Positions 54,959 through 61,138 of a DNA stretch of 64,000 bases are shown here, in pieces. Every line of letters begins with the position of its first letter. The first letter of the stretch is position 1. Origin of the DNA: Stenotrophomonas oahuensis (GTDB lineage: Bacteria > Pseudomonadota > Gammaproteobacteria > Xanthomonadales > Xanthomonadaceae); the NCBI RefSeq assembly GCF_031834595.1, contig NZ_CP115541.1, forward strand, positions 4,520,501 through 4,584,500, read 5' to 3'. The position numbers were made by a program, and so were the translations under genes. The notes under the pieces were generated by a model that was not told the origin of the DNA, did no database searches, and saw only the letters and a program-made list of their open reading frames with translations.

Positions 54959-56905
54959 TCAGCGGGAGCCGTTGTCTTCCTGCAGCTCTTTTTTGAACGG
55001 GATATCCGGCGGCGGCCTTGCCACCGCCGGCTGGTCCTGCATGTTCGGGTCGGTCAGGCCACAGCCGCCGCCGAACTGCAGCACCGAAATCACGCAGGAA
55101 ATCTTTGAACTGGTCCCGGGAATCGGAATCTCCATGGACTTGATGCCCCTGCGCACCCACTCGGCCAGCAGCGACTCATTCGGGGCCCAGTACTTGTCGA
55201 ACGAGGTCGGGGTGTAGTCATACGGCGGCCGTTTGAGCCAGGTGCCGGACTGGGCGATGCGCTCGCGGCTCCAGCCATCGTTCTCGCCGCCGGGGGCGCC
55301 ACGCTCGCTGTTGCCGCTGCCGTCCTGGTTCGGCACGCGCACGCTGCCGTCGGCGTTGAACAGCCCATCACCGGTGCGACCGGTACCCTGGTTGGCCTGG
55401 GCGGTGCTGCCTGGCGCGTTGCGCGAGGCTGCGCCCCAGTCATCGCCGCGTGCTGGCGTTGACCAGTCGCCCGGGTTGGGGGCCGGGCGTGCGGCGGGCG
55501 TGGACGAAGGCGACGGGGTCGCTGACGCGGCGCTGCGCGCGGGCGACGTGGACGTAGAGCCGGGCTCTGCCCGGCTGGCCGACGGCGACGGCGCGGACGT
55601 CAGCGGGGCAGAGCCCCGCTCTACAACAGCGGGTGTCGGCGTCGTTGAAGGCGCGGATGCGGGTGCCGGTGTTGGAGTCGCAGACGCAGTGGCGGCCGTT
55701 TCCGGCGAGGGACGGGGCGGCGCGTTGGGAATGGTGCGTTCACGCACTGCCACTTCCGGGCTGCGTGTCGGCAGCCGCACGCTGACCTCGCGCGACGGCA
55801 GCTGCGGAATGGTCACATCCACCACCGGCACGGACGGCACTTCGCGCTCGCGCACCTGCACCTCGCGTTGCGGCAGGGTCACTTCCACACGCGGCGTAGT
55901 AACTGGGATGGCGGGCGTCGGCGCGGTCACCACGGTGACTTCGCGCTCGCGCACGGTGATCTCACGCGGACGCAGCTGCGGTTCGATCGGACGCAGTTGC
56001 GGTGTAGCCGGTGTGACCTGCGGCGCTTCCACCGTGGTGACGGTGCGTTGACGCACCGTGACCTGCGGAGCTTCGCGTGGGACGACCCGGATTTCCGTGC
56101 GTGGCACAGTGGTGGGCGGCACCACGAAATCCGTGGTGGCCTCGGCCACGTCGGTGGCCTGGATCGGTTGTTCCACTGCGGGTGCCGGCGTGGGGGGCGT
56201 CGGCTGCGGTTCGGGCGCGGGGGTGGGTTCGGGTGGTGGGGTTGCGGCGACCGGGGTCGGCGGCGGCGGCGGGGGAACGGGCTCGCTCGGCGTATCGGCG
56301 GGCTGGGGTTGGCTGGCTTCGCTCAGCGGGGCAGAGCCCCGCTCTACATTCGAGCGGTCAGACACCGCGTTGGTCGGGCGCGCAGCGGCCGCAGTGTTCG
56401 GTTGCGCCGCCCCAGCGTTGCCCGGCTGTGCTGCCGCCGAATCGCCAGGTTGCCCGCCACCCTGCTCTGCCGGCGTGCCCTGCCCGATGAAGTCCACCCG
56501 CATGCGCCCGCCATCCCCGCCCTGCTCCGGCTCGACCGGCGGGCGGATCACCGCCACCCACACCAGCAGCAGCGCAAACATCACGTGCAGCAGCACACTG
56601 ATCGCCGCCGAGGTCCAGCGCATCCAGCGCTGGTCGCGCGGGGCCGGGTCCCAGGTCTGCCACGCCAGCTGGCGCAATGCCTGCGGGAAGCTCAACGCGG
56701 GCAGCCGCCCCGGCGGACCGGGCAACGGACGCTTCATCAGCTGCGCGACCATCTCGGCGGCACGCGCCGAGTAAGGCAGCGGATTCAGCGCGCGCAGCCA
56801 CAGGCCCCAGCCGTACGGCAGGCCCGTGGTCTTTTCCACAATGCGCTTGTCCGGCTGGCGTGCCAGCAGCCAAGCGAGAATGTCGTCAGCCCGGCGCAGA
56901 GGCAC
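54959..56905 (-). CDS. Large transmembrane repetitive protein with Pro/Val-rich linker
   Basis: The product has 648 residues. Residues 1-90 are soluble and charged, one membrane span lies at about 95-118 (WTSAAISVLLHVMFALLLVW), and a long periplasmic region follows, rich in Pro, Val, Thr and Arg, with repeats such as VREREV and APQVTVRQRTV (about 270-400). A conserved C-terminal segment (SRERIAQSGTWLKRPPYDYTP...GIKSMEIPIPG...CGLTDPNMQ) ends it. The pattern is found in Xanthomonadaceae as a transmembrane repetitive protein. Three SMAG palindromes lie inside its coding sequence. No known function; a TonB-like energising role is possible but unproven. Confidence 0.75.
   Translation of the reverse strand: MPLRRADDILAWLLARQPDKRIVEKTTGLPYGWGLWLRALNPLPYSARAAEMVAQLMKRPLPGPPGRLPALSFPQALRQLAWQTWDPAPRDQRWMRWTSAAISVLLHVMFALLLVWVAVIRPPVEPEQGGDGGRMRVDFIGQGTPAEQGGGQPGDSAAAQPGNAGAAQPNTAAAARPTNAVSDRSNVERGSAPLSEASQPQPADTPSEPVPPPPPPTPVAATPPPEPTPAPEPQPTPPTPAPAVEQPIQATDVAEATTDFVVPPTTVPRTEIRVVPREAPQVTVRQRTVTTVEAPQVTPATPQLRPIEPQLRPREITVREREVTVVTAPTPAIPVTTPRVEVTLPQREVQVREREVPSVPVVDVTIPQLPSREVSVRLPTRSPEVAVRERTIPNAPPRPSPETAATASATPTPAPASAPSTTPTPAVVERGSAPLTSAPSPSASRAEPGSTSTSPARSAASATPSPSSTPAARPAPNPGDWSTPARGDDWGAASRNAPGSTAQANQGTGRTGDGLFNADGSVRVPNQDGSGNSERGAPGGENDGWSRERIAQSGTWLKRPPYDYTPTSFDKYWAPNESLLAEWVRRGIKSMEIPIPGTSSKISCVISVLQFGGGCGLTDPNMQDQPAVARPPPDIPFKKELQEDNGSR
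55554..55624. repeat. SMAG/REP pair inside a coding sequence
   Basis: GTAGAGCCGGGCTCTGCCC (55554 on) and AGCGGGGCAGAGCCCCGCT with CTAC (55621-55624) lie within the membrane-protein gene, in its Pro/Ser-rich linker. On the minus strand they are read in frame as VERGSAPLTSA and SRAEPGSTS. Confidence 0.85.
56325..56346. repeat. SMAG/REP palindrome inside a coding sequence
   Basis: AGCGGGGCAGAGCCCCGCT with CTAC (56343-56346), the same stem as the second repeat at 55.6 kb, about 720 bp away in the same gene and orientation. It is translated as NVERGSAPLSEA. Confidence 0.85.
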
Positions 56906-56914
56906 GCAGCGGAA

Positions 56915-57514
56915 TCAGGCTGCCGTACCGCGGGGAATATACGGGGCGTGACCGCTGTCGTGGTCGGTCGCGTCACGCACGGCGGTGATCCCGGGCACGC
57001 GGCCCATCAGCGTTTTCTCGATGCCCTGCTTCAAGGTCACATCGGCCATGCCACAGCCCTGGCAGCCGCCGCCGAAGCGCAGCAGCACCACGCCGTCGGC
57101 CGAGACTTCCTGCACCGCCACGCGGCCACCGTGCGAGGCCAGCTGCGGGTTCACTTCGTTTTCCACCACCCAGTGCACGCGCTCGACCAGCGAGGCCGAA
57201 TCGGCCGGGGCTTCGCCCTTGATCTTCGGAGCCTTGATGGTGAGCTGCTGGCTGCCGGCGCTGTTGTTGACGAAGTCGATTTCCGCGCCGTCCAGCCAGC
57301 CGACGCTGTCCGAGGCGACATACAGGGTGAAACCGTCGCAGTCCACCGCCCATTCGTCGCCGAGCAGGTCGGCCGGTTCGGCGAACTCCAGACGCGCGTC
57401 GGCGCGCGGGGTGCCGGCATCGACGGCGCTGAGGCGCACGCCCATGCCGGGCACGGCTTCGCGCTCGATGAGTTTGCGGAAATAGGTCTGGGCAGTGTCG
57501 GAGATCTGGATCAT
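56915..57514 (-). CDS. nfuA: Fe-S biogenesis protein NfuA
   Basis: The product has 199 residues. The N-terminal part is an A-type-like domain without its cysteines ([21 protein letters not shown]), and the C-terminal Nfu domain has the cluster motif [19 protein letters not shown]. It carries 4Fe-4S clusters to apo-proteins under stress. ATG 57514 has no Shine-Dalgarno; a TAGAAT -10 ends six bases before it, which suggests a leaderless message. It is divergent from phhB. Confidence 0.94.
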   Translation of the reverse strand: MIQISDTAQTYFRKLIEREAVPGMGVRLSAVDAGTPRADARLEFAEPADLLGDEWAVDCDGFTLYVASDSVGWLDGAEIDFVNNSAGSQQLTIKAPKIKGEAPADSASLVERVHWVVENEVNPQLASHGGRVAVQEVSADGVVLLRFGGGCQGCGMADVTLKQGIEKTLMGRVPGITAVRDATDHDSGHAPYIPRGTAA

Positions 57515-57520
57515 GCGGCT

Positions 57521-57526
57521 ATTCTA
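57521..57526 (-). promoter_or_regulatory. Candidate nfuA -10 for a leaderless transcript
   Basis: On the minus strand TAGAAT (57526-57521) ends six bases before the nfuA ATG, which puts the transcript start at or next to the start codon. No ribosome-binding site is seen. Confidence 0.4.
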
Positions 57527-57605
57527 GCGGCTTACATGTTATGCGCTCATTCGGTTTATACACTGTCCGGCGCATTGTTCAGGCATACAGATGGTGGAGG
57601 ATTCC

Positions 57606-57956
57606 ATGACCGACCTCATTCCCCTGGCCCAGGCCCGCTGCGTGCCGCGCCGGGGCAGTGACCACAAGCTGGGTCAGGCCCGCATCGCCGAGCTGCTGCC
57701 GCAGATTCCCGGCTGGGAGCTGGCCGAACAGGGCCAGGCGCTGACCCGCACGTTTACCTTCAAGAACTACTACCGGACCATGGCCTTCGTGAACGCGCTG
57801 GCCTATGTGGCCCATGCTGAGGACCATCATCCAGACCTAGGGGTGCACTACGACCGGGCGGTGGTGCGTTTCTCCACCCATGATGTGGGCGGCTTGAGCG
57901 AAAACGACTTCATCTGTGCAGCCAAGGCTTCGGCGCTTATCGAGGGACAATCGTGA
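57606..57956 (+). CDS. phhB: 4a-hydroxytetrahydrobiopterin dehydratase
   Basis: The product has 116 residues. The active-site motif is [20 protein letters not shown], with [20 protein letters not shown] before it. It regenerates the pterin cofactor of phenylalanine hydroxylase. GGAGG lies seven bases before ATG 57606; the frame begins five codons earlier but that ATG is less well placed. The stop overlaps the start of the next gene. Phenylalanine hydroxylase itself is not in the window. Confidence 0.92.
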   Translation: MTDLIPLAQARCVPRRGSDHKLGQARIAELLPQIPGWELAEQGQALTRTFTFKNYYRTMAFVNALAYVAHAEDHHPDLGVHYDRAVVRFSTHDVGGLSENDFICAAKASALIEGQS

Positions 57957-58399
57957 TGACTGGAATGATCAAGGCAGCCACGCAGGGCGTGGCTCTACGG
58001 GCTGCGGTTGCGGGCATGGTGGTGGCATTGGCGGGATGCTCGGGGTCTTCGGAGCCGGCGGCTCCGGTGGCGGCTCCGACGGAGGTGGCGGCAGTGAAGA
58101 CCCCGCCGCCGCAGTACCCGATCGAACTGGCCTGCCAGGGCGTGGGTGGTACCAGCACGTTGAAGGTGGTCATCGGCACCGATGGCAAGCCCAGCGACGT
58201 GGCGCTGGCGACCAGCAGCGGTAATGGCACGCTCGATGAGCAGGCACGTACTGCGGTGCTGGGCTGGCAGTTCAAGGCGGCCACCCGGGCCGGCCAGCCG
58301 GTGTCGAGCACGATCCAGGTGCCGGTGACCTTCAACCCACCGCAGCCGAAGCCGGATGAGTGTTTTGCGATTGAGGAACGGCTGCGCCGCGGCGGTTGA
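57956..58399 (+). CDS. TonB C-terminal-domain lipoprotein with a SMAG-encoded signal peptide
   Basis: The product has 147 residues. The signal peptide ([20 protein letters not shown] then MVVALAGC) has Cys28 as lipid site. The mature part has a Pro/Ala linker and a small TonB-type domain (YPIELACQGVGGTSTLKVVIGTDGKPSDVALATSSG, then LDEQARTAVLGWQFKAAT). Residues AATQGVALR come from a SMAG palindrome. It starts within the phhB stop (TGATG), or from the GTG at 57953. It may be an outer-membrane lipoprotein; a role in TonB energising is inferred only from the domain. Confidence 0.8.
   Translation: MTGMIKAATQGVALRAAVAGMVVALAGCSGSSEPAAPVAAPTEVAAVKTPPPQYPIELACQGVGGTSTLKVVIGTDGKPSDVALATSSGNGTLDEQARTAVLGWQFKAATRAGQPVSSTIQVPVTFNPPQPKPDECFAIEERLRRGG
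57974..57998. repeat. SMAG/REP palindrome inside a signal-peptide coding region
   Basis: GCAGCCACGCAGGGCGTGGC followed by TCTAC, CTAC at 57995-57998, is a complete GCCACGC-class SMAG read in frame by the lipoprotein gene, 18 bases after its start. Confidence 0.87.
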
Positions 58400-58426
58400 T
58401 GGGACGTAACAAGGACGCTTCGCTGC

Positions 58427-59236
58427 ATGCCTGATTTTTCCGCTGAAAACGTAATCGTCGCCCTGCTGGTCACCTTGGCTGCGGGCCTGGCCACCGGCCT
58501 GGGCAGCCTGATGGTGCTGTTCTCGCGCCGCCCCAACCCGCGCCTGCTGGCGTTCGGGCTGGCCTTCGCCGGCGGCGCGATGGTGTTCGTGTCGCTGACC
58601 GAGATTCTCAACAAGGCGATCGACTCGTTCACCCTTGCTTATGACGCACGGCTGGGCTTCGCTTACGGCACGGCAGCGTTCCTCGGCGGGGTGCTGCTGA
58701 TCGTGCTGATCGATCATCTGATTCCCAATCCGCACGACAGCCTGGACAAGCAGGACCCGATGTACCGCGACAACAACCGCGCCTACATCAAGCGCGTGGG
58801 TCTGTTGACCGCAGTGGCGATCACCGCGCACAACTTCCCGGAAGGGCTGGCCACGTTCTTTGCCACCCTGGAAAGCCCCTCGGTGGGCATGCCGCTGGCG
58901 TTCGCGATTGCGATCCACAACATTCCCGAAGGCATCGCGATTGCGGTGCCGGTGTACTTCGCCACCCAGAACAAGGGGTATGCGTTCCTGGCCAGCCTGG
59001 CCTCGGGCCTGGCCGAACCGGTGGGCGCGATCATCGGCTATGCCGCCCTGTCGAGCGTGCTGACCCATGCCACCTTTGGCTGGGTGTTCGGGCTGATTTC
59101 AGGCGTGATGGTGTTCCTGGCGCTGGATGAACTGCTGCCGGCGGCCAAGCGCTACGCCAAGGGTCACGAAACCGTGTACGGCCTGGTGGCCGGCATGGGC
59201 AGCCTGGCGATCAGCCTGGTGCTGTTCAAGTGGTGA
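58427..59236 (+). CDS. zupT: ZIP-family zinc/divalent metal transporter
   Basis: The product has 269 residues with about eight membrane spans. The two metal-site motifs are HNFPEGLATF and HNIPEGIAIA, and GYAALSSVLTHATF and MVFLALDELLPAA follow. It imports zinc and other divalent metals. ATG 58427 begins MPDFSAENVIVALL; AAGGACG lies ten bases before it. It follows the lipoprotein gene by 27 bp and may be co-transcribed. Confidence 0.94.
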   Translation: MPDFSAENVIVALLVTLAAGLATGLGSLMVLFSRRPNPRLLAFGLAFAGGAMVFVSLTEILNKAIDSFTLAYDARLGFAYGTAAFLGGVLLIVLIDHLIPNPHDSLDKQDPMYRDNNRAYIKRVGLLTAVAITAHNFPEGLATFFATLESPSVGMPLAFAIAIHNIPEGIAIAVPVYFATQNKGYAFLASLASGLAEPVGAIIGYAALSSVLTHATFGWVFGLISGVMVFLALDELLPAAKRYAKGHETVYGLVAGMGSLAISLVLFKW

Positions 59237-59279
59237 TGGCGGTTCGGTTCTCCGCGTCTATTTGATTGCACACGCTGCG

Positions 59280-59715
59280 TGACGCCGGGCGACGCCCGGC
59301 TGCTGTTGGATTTGGACGAACAGCCGGTGGTTATCGGTCCCCAGGCTTGGCGCCCCGCAAACCCATCCCGAGACGCCCCAGAGGGTTGGCCGGTGGCCAT
59401 GGAAAATGCCAAATCAACGGCGGTCTCGATTCGAGGTCATGCGTTGCCGGATGTTGGAGGTTTCACGGCCGTCGTCTTTCGGCCGACGCTACCGGGCCCA
59501 CATGCTTTTGATTTTTGATGGCCACCGACCCACTGTCGATGGCGGTTCGGGGTGGGCTGGAGGGGGCGTGAGCCGCATGGATGCGGCGATCGAGCTTACA
59601 GGGACGTACTTGCAGCGTCCCCCGCAACGCCCATTCCGAGCCGCCAAACCAGTGAACCGATGACCACCGGCTTTTCGCACAGATCCAACAGCAGCCGGGC
59701 AGAGCCCGGCGTCAC
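59280..59715. repeat. Composite palindromic element B (inverted copy of element A)
   Basis: This occupies the 521-bp gap between zupT and rluC. It is bounded by SMAG-like stems GCCGGGCGACGCCCGGC (59284-59300) and GCCGGGCAGAGCCCGGC (59692-59710), both with GTGA/TCAC in place of GTAG/CTAC. Its reverse complement aligns with 10736-11274 over nearly the whole length. It holds one full module (59540-59646) and, at 59354-59379, a single arm without core. The open frames are not credible genes. Confidence 0.82.
59540..59646 (+). repeat. Three-way-junction module, copy 5
   Basis: Arms 59540-59566 and 59619-59646 pair with a one-base bulge, and match those of copy 1. Inside, in order, are a 26-nt hairpin with centre GCCGCAT-GG-ATGCGGC (59567-59592), AGCT, hairpin TACAGGGACGTA (59597-59608) and CTTGCAGCGT (59609-59618), a variant of TTCACGGCGT. 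Confidence 0.85.
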
Positions 59716-59757
59716 GGAGCGCGTGCAATCGCAGCGGTGCGAATCAAGCGCTTAGGA

Positions 59758-60735
59758 TCAGCCCAGGCGGTTCAGGGCTTCGGCCAGTTCTTCGGCCAGT
59801 GGGGCGTTGAGGACGTAGGGGGTCTTGCCGTTGTCCAGGGCGAACTCCAGCGAGGCGGCGTGCAGGAACAGGCGTTTCAGGCCGATCTGCTCACGAAGAC
59901 GCTTGTTGACGTCCGGTTCGCCGTATTTGTCGTCACCGGCCACAGGGTGGCCGAGATGCTGGGCGTGTACGCGGATCTGGTGGGTGCGGCCGGTTTCGAT
60001 CCGGACCTCGCAGTAGGAATGCCCGCCCCGGCGCTCCAGCACCTTGAAGTGGCTGATCGACTCCTTGCCGATCGCGTTCACCTGCACGTGGCGCTCGCCG
60101 CCCTGGCGCAGGCCCACGTGCAGCGGCGCGTCCACCGTCATCGTGCCGTCCGGCATGCGGCCCACCAGCAGGGTCAGGTAGCGCTTGCGGATGCCCGCGC
60201 CGTGGTCTTCACGCAGCAGCGCCTGCAGCTCGCTCAACGCCGAACGCTTCTTGGCCACGATCAGCAGACCCGAGGTGTCCCGGTCCAGACGGTGCACCAG
60301 CTCCAGGGTCTTGCCCGGGCGCAGGGCGCGCAGGGTCTCGATGGCCCCGAAACTGATTCCGCTGCCACCATGGCTCGCCACCCCGGACGGCTTGTTCAGC
60401 GCCAGCAGACGGTCGTCCTCGAAGACGATGGCCGCCTCCAGCCGCTTCATGAACGCGTCCGGCGGAGCGGCCTTGTCTCCCTCCTCGGTGAGACGGACCG
60501 GCGGCACCCGCACCTCGTCGCCTGCCTCCAGCTTGCGCTCGGCCTTGGCGCGGCCGCCGTTCACACGGACCTGGCCGCTGCGCACCAGCTTGTACACCAG
60601 GCTGCGCGGAGCGCCTTTCAGCTGGCCCAGCAGGAAGTTGTCCAGGCGTTGCCCGGCACGGTCGGCCGGAACTGTGATCATGCGCACGCTGGTCTTGGTG
60701 TCAGCGGACTTGGGGGACGGCTCGGAGACGGTCAT
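59758..60735 (-). CDS. rluC: Ribosomal large subunit pseudouridine synthase C
   Basis: The product has 325 residues. An S4 RNA-binding domain (RAGQRLDNFLLGQLKGAPRS) precedes the RluA-type domain with the catalytic Asp in HRLDRDTSGLLIVAKK. RluC isomerises uridines 955, 2504 and 2580 of 23S rRNA in E. coli numbering. ATG 60735 begins MTVSEPSPKSADTK. It is divergent from rne across about 400 bp, the same arrangement as in E. coli. Confidence 0.94.
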   Translation of the reverse strand: MTVSEPSPKSADTKTSVRMITVPADRAGQRLDNFLLGQLKGAPRSLVYKLVRSGQVRVNGGRAKAERKLEAGDEVRVPPVRLTEEGDKAAPPDAFMKRLEAAIVFEDDRLLALNKPSGVASHGGSGISFGAIETLRALRPGKTLELVHRLDRDTSGLLIVAKKRSALSELQALLREDHGAGIRKRYLTLLVGRMPDGTMTVDAPLHVGLRQGGERHVQVNAIGKESISHFKVLERRGGHSYCEVRIETGRTHQIRVHAQHLGHPVAGDDKYGEPDVNKRLREQIGLKRLFLHAASLEFALDNGKTPYVLNAPLAEELAEALNRLG

Positions 60736-61138
60736 TGGCCTTTTATTCTGTTACACTCGGCGGGCGAGATAAGGGATTGATTTCGTTGGAAGTTGTTCTG
60801 GGCCAGAAGCCCGGCTTCCTTCGATTCCGGCACAGTGCGCAGCCACCGCCCCCGGGGCGGCCATGTTAGCGGCTCACCGGCGGTCCCGGCCATCGCCGGA
60901 TGCCTGACAAGCGTCTGCGCTGAAAAAATGACCCTGTGGCGCTCCAGCCTGGCTGACAGCTGCCTCCGGCCCGCAACACCCAAACCATAAAAATGTAGCG
61001 CTCCCGCGGCCTGCCGTGGTGTTGAAGCGCTGGAAGCCCAAGCCGCCCTCCCCGCGCATGCGCGATGGGCGAGCAAGCGTGACCAGAAGCGAAACCCCAT
61101 GGCGTTCCGCGCGGTAGCAGCGCGCGAGGAACGCAACA
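60736..61138 (+). promoter_or_regulatory. rne leader / rluC-rne divergent control region
   Basis: This 403-bp interval lies between the divergent rluC and rne starts and contains no gene. TACACT at 60752-60757, preceded by TG in an extended -10 position, is a possible plus-strand -10, which would give a leader of about 375 nt. In E. coli the rne leader is about 360 nt and is cleaved by RNase E itself for autoregulation; a similar role is inferred from the position. GAGGAACGCAACA precedes the rne ATG. Confidence 0.55.
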
